Part shown: positions 49,004-60,552 of the stretch, piece after piece
Layout of the letters: every line of letters starts with the position of its first letter
Numbering within the stretch: the first letter of the stretch is position 1
Assembly (NCBI GenBank): GCA_037976565.1
Contig: CP137683.1
Span: 5,480,865 to 5,544,864, forward strand
From: Mesocentrotus franciscanus
Taxonomy: Eukaryota; Echinodermata; Echinoidea; Camarodonta; Strongylocentrotidae
Reading direction: 5' to 3'
DNA length: 64,000 bases
Notes under the pieces: generated by a model
Seen by the model: only the letters and a program-made list of their open reading frames with translations
The model's database searches: none
What the model was told of the DNA's origin: nothing
Program-made: the position numbers and the translations under genes

Positions 49004-49731
49004 GCATTAGGCCCATTTACACATCCCTACACCTACACCATTTTGAAAAAAATCATTGAATTTTTGGACCGCCATTTACACTACTGAAAAAACCAATTTA
49101 AAAAAAAGCGAGTTTTGTTTTTGTTGGCGAGTAGTGCGCATGCGCAACTTGTCGCTGCTCTGCATGTGATTGCATAGAAGCAAGGAGAGTCATGTCATGA
49201 CAATCAGGCATCGTACGTAATTTTTGATTTACCCTGCAAAAATCAGTGAAAGTTCGGCAGGCATTTAGAAAAAACCACACTCCTCCAGAGGTGGATTTGT
49301 CAATTTTGTTTTTTCGTCGTTTTGATGAAACACGGAAAAGTGAGAAAAATCTGATATTTTTGCTTGCAGTGTTAATGCAGCTATTGTTAGTGAGTTTTCC
49401 ACATCTGAACGGGGCAGGACCTTCCTGTGTCCAGACATCAGCTGTAGGTTGATATGTCATTCATGAATGAACAGATTCATATCGCCACATCCTAGCCTTG
49501 AGATACAATAGCTACGTAAGATCTTTGATTTTTGTCACATTCCGGGTGCCTCACCAAGAGTTGCATAGCAACAATGATTGGCAGGGTCTTGGCGCGCCAG
49601 GTAAAAGTGATATCCAATCACTTTCTATATAGAAATTACCAGGTTCATGAAAAAGTGATACCTCAGCTGATATCCCCCCAAATCAAAGATTTTTCTAAGT
49701 TGTGTTTGGGATGTGTAAATGGGCCTAATGC
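49004..49731. mobile_element. element family E, 728 bp, 24-bp terminal inverted repeats
   Basis: 49004-49027 (GCATTAGGCCCATTTACACA...) is the exact reverse complement of 49708-49731. Subterminal sequence (AGTGCGCATGCGCAACTTGT, GCTGCTCTGCATG, CATAGAAGCAAGGAG) recurs at 13535-13690 and, degraded, at 38800-38880. 48330-48490 appears to be another member fragment. The 120-codon minus frame (49098-49460) has no transposase signature. Confidence 0.83.
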
Positions 49732-50477
49732 AACTATCTGGATATGACCAATAAGATAAGGGCCATTCACACATGGGGAAGATACAGAAATGTGAACATT
49801 GATTTTCGAACCATGATGAAAATCTCACTTTTTCTATGACAGAAAATCTCTAGATTGCGACTCAAATACTGTTTTTTGGAGGGGGGGGGGGATAAGCAAG
49901 ATTATTTGCCATGTGCTCTGTGAAACCTAGTAATAATACGATCACAAAGATTTTCACGAATTAGGAAATCAACTTTAAAAATCCATTGCTTATAGAAATC
50001 ATGTTCAGATGAAATAATGTGTCATTGTAATCTTAACATTTTTCAATAGGTGATGTGCTTGGCTATTGTATTATCCTTACATTCACTTTTTTGTTAGCCA
50101 TCATGTCCAGTGCCATTTTTACTTAATCTTATTCCATTCATCCTTTGCTGAGTTAGGTAGGTTTTCCCCATGACTTTAATACTTCTTCAGTCCTTCCCCC
50201 ATATATCCTTCATTTCCAGCCTATTGAATGACATGCATGTAATAAAGTATTCTCTTTTTATCCTAGTTTGAACTCTTTGATGTACAAGCACAAGTGAACA
50301 TTCGAATAGCATTGCATCTTATTGGCTTTTTTCTAGTAATAATCACTTTCTTTGCATAGCTTTCATGTAAATGTTAATAGTACAGCTACATTTGTGGTAT
50401 ACATATGCTGTAGCAGAATTTGTAAAGAAATTTCCGCTTGCACTCAGTAACTAAAGATTGTAGGCTCTATTTTGTAA
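49732..50477. other. intergenic, no gene recognised
   Basis: No long frames. A G run lies at 49880-49890. Confidence 0.5.
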
Positions 50478-50481
50478 TTGA

Positions 50482-50868
50482 AGGTAAAGACCAGTTTTGG
50501 AAACGCCCCTCTCTCAAAAAATGAAACGGAAGCTCTCATTACCAATCATGTGAAAGAATATGTTTTTAGTAATACGTGATGATACAAATTTTGCCGGCAA
50601 ACCGCCTACTAATTGATATATTTGGTAAATTATTATATCTATTGGGACCAAATAGATATCGCGCACGTGTCGCGTAGTCTCATATACATCTTTCTGTGTA
50701 CAGTGCTTGTAACTTTACCAAGACTGGGCCAAATTTCTTATCATTGTGATGATTCCAGAACCTTGCAGTACACACCAATACTTATATGCTAGATGATCAA
50801 CCTTTTCTGATCGATTTCACAACGTTTCTTTCACAATGCAATCGCATGACCAGAACTGGTCTTTATCT
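50482..50868 (-). mobile_element. MITE family A, copy 2 (387 bp), opposite orientation to copy 1
   Basis: The edges AGGTAAAGACCAGTTTTGG and, in reverse complement, AGATAAAGACCAGTTCTGG match copy 1 at 4673-5060 over the full length with few differences. Flanks are TTGA (50478-50481) and TTAA (50869-50872), that is a TTAA duplication with one change. Confidence 0.82.
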
Positions 50869-50885
50869 TTAAAAACAAGTCTGAA

Positions 50886-50968
50886 AAAGTCTAGGAACCA
50901 GCAGAATTTGAACCTGCCATCTACTGCTTGCCGGGCTGTGACTCTACCACCAGGCCATCTCTGGTCCA
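50886..50968 (-). repeat. tRNA-like sequence (SINE head or tRNA pseudogene)
   Basis: On the minus strand GGCCTGGTGGTAGAGTC resembles box A and AGGTTCAAATTCTGC resembles box B, spaced as in a tRNA. Acceptor-arm pairing is imperfect and no CCA-type 3' context is seen. It lies about 14 bp beyond MITE A copy 2. Confidence 0.5.
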
Positions 50969-51399
50969 TGGCATAGTCACGATGAACTGGAAACAAATAC
51001 CTCAGCTCTCCGAATTCTGACTTTTTAATATTCACTGTAGCAGACAGCACAAAGTTTGAGTAGGGAATAGACAAAAGAGGTCTGTAGCTGGCGCTCTTGC
51101 AAAATATATTCTTCACTACATTGGACTGCTGTGCCTTGTCAGTGAGCATTTTTTTTTAAATAAATTTTATTTTATTTCCCCTTCAAAAATGATTTTTTAT
51201 TGGTCTGTAACAATTTAAACATGTTCATATATTTTAAACATACTGTACAGGTACATGTTGCCCATTTTTTGCAATTGAATTACAAGAGTTTTTTAATAAT
51301 CAATTGTAGAAACTATCCTAAATTTCAATATTTGTTTCCTTTGATGTTATGAGATGATAATGAAGTTATGTTAACCCCTGTATGAAACAATCTATCCCG

Positions 51400-51640
51400 T
51401 CATCCATAACTAAGAAAATGAAACTTCATGACATTTTCTGTACAGAAAAAATTGGAGAGGACCTCGCAAGATACGTCATAGTGTTGCCAATTTGTGTTGC
51501 ACTGATGAAAACTTCAAAAATTCATAACTTTCCTACTTTTAATCAAATATTGCTCCAACTTTCTCTCATTTGTTTCTCTTGTTTTCCTGCTTTTATTAAT
51601 ACCAGCTAATTAGCAGGGTGAACTTTCCCTTTAAAAAGCC
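51400..51640 (+). mobile_element. remnant of TTAA family D
   Basis: AATTCATAACTTTCCTAC, ACTTTCTCTCATTTGTTTCT and an end GTGAACTTTCCCTTTAAA follow the same order as the right half of the copy at 15283-15575. Strongly diverged. Confidence 0.4.
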
Positions 51641-52435
51641 TAGGGCTGCATTATCCTTCTTTATGACTTGCATCTAGGCCTAATCTATCGTAAGACAAAT
51701 TTTAGGGGGAAAATGTTGTTAGTGTCTAGGCTTGTGCATCATGCATGTATGCAGTACTTAGCTGCTAGTTTGACATTTTAAAAATCTGAATTGATTTCTC
51801 AGATACTTTTTGTTCATGATATTTGTTTGATGCCGACCAGGTACCGGTAATAGATTGGATGCTGCTATCAAAAGTCCACAGAGCAAATTCATCACAGAAT
51901 GGTTGGTCAAAGTCAGTGTGTCATAAAAAACACCTGAAATATATATTCTTGATGGCTGTGATGATATAACTGATTGATGATGGCAGGGTTTTGAAACTCT
52001 GAATGCATGCACTCCTCCAGTAAATATTACAGGCATGGCTGTGAATCTGTATGTGGAGTGTTTTACAATAGCGCCACCTTGTGACTGTAAACTGTGCAAT
52101 TCAGACAAGACAGGAGGGCATGGTACATGTATCTCTTTTCATCTGTTTTGAAACAAGCAATTAGGAGAACGTCTTATTGTTTTTTTTTCCTTCTATTTCT
52201 GTCCTTAGTACTGGAATATATTTCTTTTGTAATTAATAGTATTTGCACCTTTTTATGTATAAACATATCTCAAATGTCTCTTAGTATTACATGTACCATA
52301 GTGTGTTTTTTAATTTGTTACTGCCTACCAAAATATTTTTTATTACTGATATTCTTACCCACTCTCTGTTAATCAGCATTGTGGCAGCACCATTTCTCAT
52401 CCATCCAACGTCTTTATCTTAATCATTGTAGTCAT

Positions 52436-52532
52436 CCTCCTCCTCCTCCACCTCATCACCACCACCACCACTACCGTCATTATCATCACCAATACCATCA
52501 TCATCACCATTACTATCATCACTACCATCAAT

Positions 52533-52563
<31 letters not shown>

Positions 52564-52802
52564 CCATCTTCATTATTATCTTCTTCATCACTTCCACCAC
52601 CACCACCACCACTACTATCATCATAATCATCACTATCATCACTACGACCACTACCACTAATGTCATCATCATCATCATCATCAATACCACCACCACCACC
52701 ACCACCACCATCATCATCACCATCTTCATAATTATCATCTTCTTCATCACCACCATCACCAATACCATCATCATCACCATTGCTATCATCACTACCATCA
52801 AT

Positions 52803-52833
<31 letters not shown>

Positions 52834-52964
52834 CCATCTTCATTATTATCTTCTTCATCACTTCCACCACCACCACCACCACTACTATCATCATCATCAT
52901 CATCATCATCACTATCATCACTACCACCACTACTACCAATATCATCATCATCTTCATCATCATC

Positions 52965-53004
<40 letters not shown>

Positions 53005-53132
53005 ACACCACCACCACCACCACCATCATCATCACCACCTTCATAATTATCATCTTCGCCATCACCACCATCACCACTACCCTCATCATCATCACCATCA
53101 CTTTCACCACCATCATCATCTTCATGATTACA
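52436..53132. repeat. CAT/CAC trinucleotide array with a 270-bp higher-order repeat
   Basis: About 690 bp of ATC, ACC and TTC triplets. The segment ACCAATACCATCATCATCAC occurs at 52489 and 52759, and ATCTTCATTATTATCTTCTT at 52564 and 52834, so a 270-bp block has been duplicated in tandem. The 242-codon Met/Val-rich frame on the minus strand and the poly-Ser frame on the plus strand are artefacts of this repeat. Confidence 0.93.
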
Positions 53133-53199
53133 TCATCCTGTCAAAATTGTGTCCTGCTCATTTTTCCTGCACTCATCAATTTAGAAACAAATGGACACA

Positions 53200-55245
53200 T
53201 TCATGTACAGTGAAAGTGTAAACAAAGTATACAGACCATTTGTTTTTTTGTTTTTTTCTCCCATTGATTTTAATTTCACCACCACTTGCATCAAGCTAAT
53301 TGACAATACACCCGAAGCTTAAGCTTTTTCCATCATCATAGAAACGATAGCCTTCACCCATGAATTACAACATTATATTTTTCTGTTCATGACTGAATAC
53401 AAGTATTGTTATGAATACTCTTGAGAATATTGGACTGAGAAAATGGAAAAAGAATTTATGGCAGAAATATCTCATTTAGAGACTAAATAGGATCGAACAA
53501 AAGAGAAAGAGAGAGAGAGAGAGACAGAGTTTAAAAATAAGGTGACATGATTGAGTCTTGTGTCAAGGCAGTAACGACCACAGAATACGTTGATGTATTC
53601 AGCTCTTGAGAGGAAAAAATGTAAACTTTGTACATTAATATTCAAGGCAGACTTTTTTTTTGTACAATGGATTAAATACACCTCAATATATACAAGTCAT
53701 AAGATATAATTACATAATTTGTATGTTTTAATTTACATGGTCACTATATATAGATATGCATAATTTTGTTTACCGTCACCTTTAGCTGGCAGTAGAAAAC
53801 ATTTATAGAGACAAAGAATGCATGAAGATTTAAATTCAAACACAAGTAAATGCTATCGATTCAAATAATCAAAGAATTCACGTCTTGTGAACAATGCAGT
53901 ATGAATACAATATAATGGAAGTGTTCGTATGCCTGCAATTTTCGAGAAATTCTCACCACACTTTGCTGCTAAAATGAACACGAGAATGAATACATTTTTG
54001 TAAGAATACGTAAGCTTAACCAATTTCAAACATACATGTACATACTGTACTTACCGTACGTAATATACCAAGAGTACTGATAAAATATTTCAAACATATT
54101 AATATATACTTCAAAAATAAACAGGAGCAGAAGAAATCATCCATCACCATTTTTATCTTTTTAAAAATATTTCTTTTCAGAGTGGCCTGAACACACCCAC
54201 AAGTGCTTTAGGTACAAACTTTACCGTTTTATATATGTTCTTCCCCATTAAAACTGAATACAAATTGCATAAAATTGAGTTCCCAGCCCTGCTTGAAATC
54301 TTGCATGTGGACCTCTTTATTAAAGGTATGTTTTGTACAAAAATAAGTTGCTCATTTCAGATGTATTTACAAAATAGAGTAATAACAGTAATCCTTGCTG
54401 CAAATTGATAGAATACATTCACATTTCCTTTATAATGCAGAAAAAGAAGACATTCATATTCCATAATGATGATAATCATATAAGTGTAGATTCAAAATAC
54501 ACAATTATGTTCCACATATTTTGTTGTTGTTTTGTTTTCTCATACCGAAAGATCTTCAGTGTTCCAGGAGTTATCTTTTTTTGTAATTGAATAGACAAAT
54601 ATAACTTGACTAATATGGTTGTTAGTTGAATTGGTCCAAGATATCAATGGAAATTTGCATAAGAATATTTTATATGATTTTAAGCTTTCCTATTATTTTA
54701 TTAAATTCATATTGTAAACGTTAAAAATATGCTTTTGCCCTAATTTCATACATCTGTTCATTCTTCTATTTCAGTATGTTTGCTGTAATAACAAGGTGTA
54801 GATCTGTGAATGCATAGAATATTTGTGCTTTAATTTGTAATGTTCCCTCTTGTTGATTGTGATATTCTTTAGAGGTCATTACCAAGATGTAATTAATTTT
54901 TTTTGCAACTTGTGACACATACCATCTTGAGGAAACAAGCATTGCTTTCAAAGCCTTACTTTCAATTCTTTCCCTGCTTTTTCAATTTTAAAGCGGTCTG
55001 AGGGTTTAAAAATCAAAGTCACTGTTTAATCAGTTCCAAGTCATCTTCCTTCAGAACTGAAAAAGTTATTGAACAGTTCTTGGATACCTTTCCAGTATGT
55101 CTTGAGTCACAATCCTGGTTGTAAGGTTACTTGTCCCCAGAGTTTTTTCAGCTGACCCAGTCCTAACTTTGCAATCCATCACGCTGTTTTAAGATGGTCT
55201 CAGGCTGCAAGATATGCCCTTTCTAGCAGCTGCAGAGTTGTTCTT
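53200..55245. other. AT-rich intergenic, 3' flank of P450 gene 2
   Basis: No gene is seen. Minus-strand AATAAA candidates downstream of the P450 stop lie at about 54697-54702 and 54315-54320. These are possible polyadenylation signals only. Confidence 0.4.
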
Positions 55246-58200
55246 TCATATGGTCTCAGGTTGGAGGATGTGGCGCTTCTTGGCAACAATCTTGTAGGGT
55301 TTAGGGATCAGGGAGACGGCAGCCTCTCCCTGAAGATCGGCCTCCACATCCTGGGGCATCTCGAAGGAGAACTCCTGCAGGAGACGACCTAGCATGAGGA
55401 AGAGTTCAGCCTTGGCCACCTGTGCCCCTAAACAACGCCTCTTACCCACAGAGAAGGGCATGAAGTGTGGTAGCTGGGAAGGTTCCTTCAGGTTGCCTTG
55501 GTCATTGAGGAAGCGCTCTGGAAGGAACTCTTCGGGCTGGTCCCATGCGTCCTCGTTGTGGTGTACTGACCAGAAGTTTGCCATTACAGATGTTCCTGTA
55601 AGAGGAAAACAATAATTTGGAAGGTTTTAGTCTCAAGGAAGTACTTTATACTATCCTTTTCTTATTATTTAAATTATCTTGAAAGAACTTTGTACAGATT
55701 CTTTTATTTGGGGTGGTGTTCGTGTACAAGACAAAACAATATTTACTTTATTCCATGTAAATCTATTTCTTATTACAAGGAGAAAGAGAGTACATTCATT
55801 AGCTTCATCTATTGGTCTTTCCTGAGTGGACATGTACATTTCATTTTACTTCATTGTAAATCACCAAGAATGAAGTGATGAAGAAATAAGACTCCTACCT
55901 TTTGGGATGAAATATCCATTGATTTCTGTGTCTCTTGCTGCTGCGTGTGGCACACCGAGAATGGTAAGAGAACTGTACCTCAACACTTCATTAATGACTG
56001 CCTCTGTACATGAGAAATAAAAACAACAAAAGAAATAAAAGTTACAGTTAAAGCTAAATGGTAATAGTTATCTGATCAGAAATATTAGCATATGATGCAA
56101 GAACTCAGATTATTGAAGTTTGCAGTTGCTTCCCTAGAAGAAGAAGAAGAAGAAGAAGAAGAAGAAGAAGGAGGAGGAGGAGGAGGAGGAGGAGGAGGAG
56201 GAGGAGGAGGAGGAGGAGGAGGAGGAGGAGGAGGAGGAGGAGGAGGAGGAGGAGGAGGAGGAGGAGGAGGAGGAGGAGGAGGAGGAGGAGGAGGAGGAGG
56301 AGGAGGAGGGAGGGAGGGAGGGAGGAGGGAGGAGAAAGAGAAGGAGAAAGAGAAAAAGAAAGAAGGGGAAAGAGAAAGAGAAGGAGAAGAAAAAGAAGAA
56401 GAAGAAGGGAAATGAAGGAGACAAAAAAGACCAAACAGGAGAAGAAGAAGGAGAAGAAGGAGAAGAAGAAGAAGAAGAAGGAGGAGAAGGAGAAGGAGAA
56501 GGAGAAGGAGAAGAAACTTGACTTCTCTATCTATTTAGGTCTTTGTCGATGTTAGATAAGTTTGGCAACAACTGAAAGGATGCAGTAATAACGCACTATG
56601 CATGAAGTTGAAGAGCGCCACCTTGTGGCAGAGCTGCTCAGTCACCCAACAGAGTTCAGTGACTTCTGCTATTGTATCGAGCACAGTTGCGGGAACTGAT
56701 CACAGAAAACAAGATGAGATCGATCATTGTGCTTCAGATTGTGATCATCAATCAATCCATATCACTTGCTTAGCTCACGCTAGGGCAAGGAGGAAAAACA
56801 AATTGTTTCTACTCTCTGTCTGTAAACACAAAACAAATGTACCATGCTCAGGATTCTGTATCTATCGTTGTGCAGTTCAATCAAGGCAGAGCTGCTATAT
56901 GTTGTGTATACCACCCACTCATGCTATATTTGTTCTTACAAAGTGCTGGAGATTGATGAAAGAACCAAAGTAAAATGCTACATTTCTCATACTCTTATTA
57001 AACTATTCATTTTTTTGTTTTTTGGACGATTTCCCTTTGAACTACCAGACTTCCTGTTATTAAAGCCAAGGAGAACTTGAGCCTTTGTTTTGTGCCCTCT
57101 TCTACTCCTTCTACATTTGATTTGGATAGAGAAAGTGGCACCAGAGTATTGGGTGCAGATCTTTGACTAAGCTTGTGACAGTTTGAAATGCATCAATTTC
57201 GGGGCATCTCACAAGTATTTATAGCATCAACATATATGACCTTCACAGTATGAATACTTCCGTACATGAATATTAAATTTCTTTTATCATTTGTGAAAAT
57301 AAAGGTCTAAATAAGAACGAGTTCATACAATATATGAATAAGATTCTGATGATCATCACTAGGAAAGCTGTGTGAATATTTTCCCCTTGTAATTTCCTCA
57401 ATATTAGTCAGAAGCAATATATGGTTTGTTTCTTTAAAAGGGCTGTTGGGAGGAGGGGGGGGGGGTGATGGGTTTTACTTGTAGATTCTTATTTGTTTCT
57501 TTTTGATGAAACGGCGGGATTTGTCTGTCCAGTGCCTTTCTATTCAGCAGGAGAGGCATGGATGGGGCCTACTGATTGTCTACCATCCGGAAACAGTGGA
57601 AATCAAAGCAATTTCAAGCCTTGTCCCAAAATGCTTGTTGACATCCTGAAAGTTCTCTAAACATTGAGATCTGGGCTAGTCTAGGCGGAGTAGTTCTTCG
57701 GGGAACTGATTGCTTGTAGAGAGGTCATCCCTGATTCAAGCCAGTATTAGGGAGAGGAGACAGGAAGAACTGCAAGAATTAGGTCTCCAAATCCTACAGA
57801 TTTACCACCAAAAAAGAAGGGGCCAAATTTTGTTTCTACAGATTCCCACCGAGTGTCGAAATCAATGTACATCAATACTTTTCTAGCGCTTTTGTCTATA
57901 CTCTTTACTCTTTATCTATGGATAGTGATATCATCTGTATTATGACAATGGTAACTTTTTTGTAACACTTCAGTCAACCCATCGGTATTATGTAGTAATC
58001 ATACTTTACAGTTTTATATGCCATTAAATGCCTTTAAAAACATACAGAAGTATATTTAATAAAAATCACTACTCAAAGAAAGAAGTAATCAACAAAGAAT
58101 ATATTGCTGAATATAGTGGAAACAAGTGCAACCTTCCACTATCCACTTTGTCATTTGTTCTTAGTTTAAATTGTCTGATTTACCTGACTGAAAAAGTGAA

Positions 58201-60516
58201 AATCTGAATAAATTTAGCCTTTGCAAGTTCAGCGGAAAAATAAATTTAATTTTTCTTCTGAATCCTGAATTCCTGGTATCCATATTTTTTTAAAGATGAA
58301 ATTCAATCATCTTGTTAATGAACATAATGACAGGAATGTAGACTGGTGAAGTCTACTTGTCTCTAAAGAGATGCAAGTGGGGGAGTATTCAAATCTCCAA
58401 AAGTTTTGTCATGGTGTCAGGCAAAATGATTGGAGGCACATCATCCAGCTTTCCCGAAAATATTTATAAAATTGTTCATAGCCAGAACGGTTGTATCTCG
58501 TGTACTTGTAAATATAATGACATGCATTGCCCCTCTAGCACTCAGCAGAGGATGAAGGTTAAGGGTAACTTACGGAGGTATGGAAGCTGAGATTTGTGTT
58601 CGAGTGAGAGACGTTTCGATTGTCCGATGATTCTCTCCAGTTCTTCTTGTGCCTTAGCTTGTTTCTTGGGGAACACCGCCATGTAGAGAAGACTCCATTG
58701 AAGTGTATTTGTCACTGTGTCAGATCCTGTGAGTGGAGAGAAAAAAACGAAATATTTTTACTTGACTGCTATTAAAGAAAGCATGCGTGTGCTTGTAAGT
58801 AAGCAACCAGGGGACGAGGGCTTTAAGTCCTCTCCGAGGGACTTGGTAGTGAGGATAACTGCCTTAACAAAGGGCACTATAGTGCATTGACTTGGGTTAT
58901 GAACCCAGGACCTCACAGTTTACAACACCACTGCTCTACCACCGAGCCATCATGCCTCCATATTGATTAGTGTTTCGATCAATTCATTTCAATTTTGACA
59001 TTTAACAAACTTCAATGTATAAAAAAAAGAGGCAACCTACATTAAGAGACAGAACGGTTTTTGTACTTCTTGTGTATGTTTGTAGATTATTTACAAGAAT
59101 ATTTAGTTTTTCTTCTCCTTGGCTCTCCACATTCTCTGGGTGTAAATATTCAAAATAAAAGAACATTGATCAATGGCAAATTAATTATAAACAAATTGAG
59201 ATAAGTAATGCCAGTTTTCAATTATTCAAATTGAGATTTAATAATGCCTCTTGTTTGGCATTTCACTGGACACTATTTTCACAGCTTTTCCATTAGGAAA
59301 TAATTTATTGATATAAAAAAATTAATCATGTATGTACATTTTGTGATCATACCTGCATGTATTCATTCAGTTGTATATGCCTTATTATTATTATTTTTAT
59401 ATAATGCAGATATCGACCTGCACAAAACTCTTCATGGATAGAACTAGTCCCTGTGTCGATCACCAAGGATTTCATTTTTTTCTTCTTCGTTTTGCCACGT
59501 AGATGATAAAAGATTGGCAAGTGAGGGGAATTTGGTGAGATTTTTGGGCACGAGGTCAGGTTGAAAGCGAACACGTGTGTGTACCTGTACCTGGATTAGA
59601 GCAGACGGAAGTATTTAAAAAGGAATTCATGAGCTTACAGGTGTGCTGGCTTTCACAAAACTCTCCCGTGAATATTTGCCGATAAACTTAGACCTCAAAA
59701 CTCGCCATTATATTTTCCGGCTTTAGGTACCCTTCGCAAAGTTTGCCAACTTGCAAGGACGACTGACCTTGCAGGATCACACACACACAATTTGTAAGAG
59801 GAGAAAATTTTGTTGATTCGGGCTTCCTTTACCATGCTTCCCCGACCGACCGACCGACCGCGGGGGAGAAAAGTTACGGGAGAAAAAACAGTAAAGGCTG
59901 TCGCAGACTAACTTTGTGTTTTGATATTGTTAGTAAAACGCTTTCCGCTATTCACAATCCGCCGACAAATACATGTATTGTGTGAAGCGTGTGTAACGTT
60001 TCCGCCGGGGAACAAGCCCGCTGATGTTGACTTAACCTGGAAAGCGATTGATTCGTGAAATTCTAGAAACGGTGTGTTTGCTCTATTAAATAAATGTAGT
60101 TCATATCCCAAGCGAGAACTGTATAGGATTAAAGGATGATGATGATTGTAATGTATCATTCATTACGTTATCTTCTTGCTAGTAGTGGTAATGGCATACA
60201 GAATGCTTCATACATCACTGAATTGTGCCATGCATCACACTGCAGTTTCATTGGCTACATAAACATCTTCCTTTAAAATGTCAAAAATAGATCCCTTTAC
60301 ATACAGATATGACTTATCTCTTAATCATTTGTTCCTTTGGATTGAGATTTAGTTCTCCAATGTTCATGTTTAGATACTCATCTTTTGCCTTCAAAAAAAA
60401 AAATTCTTCATTATCATTCCCATAACTCAAAATGAGGCTACCCAGAAATCAGAAATGAACAAAAGTATGTCTTAGTAAAAGAATGTTTCAATACAGAAAT
60501 GAATGTTATTCATTCC

Positions 60517-60552
<36 letters not shown>

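Noticed and set aside
52397..53125. 242-codon Met/Val-rich minus-strand frame
   Set aside because: It is a trinucleotide repeat read in one frame; the other strand gives an equally open poly-Ser frame.
56092..56434. Poly-Gly, poly-Leu and poly-Ser frames of about 100 codons
   Set aside because: They are the three readings of one (GGA)n tract inside an intron.
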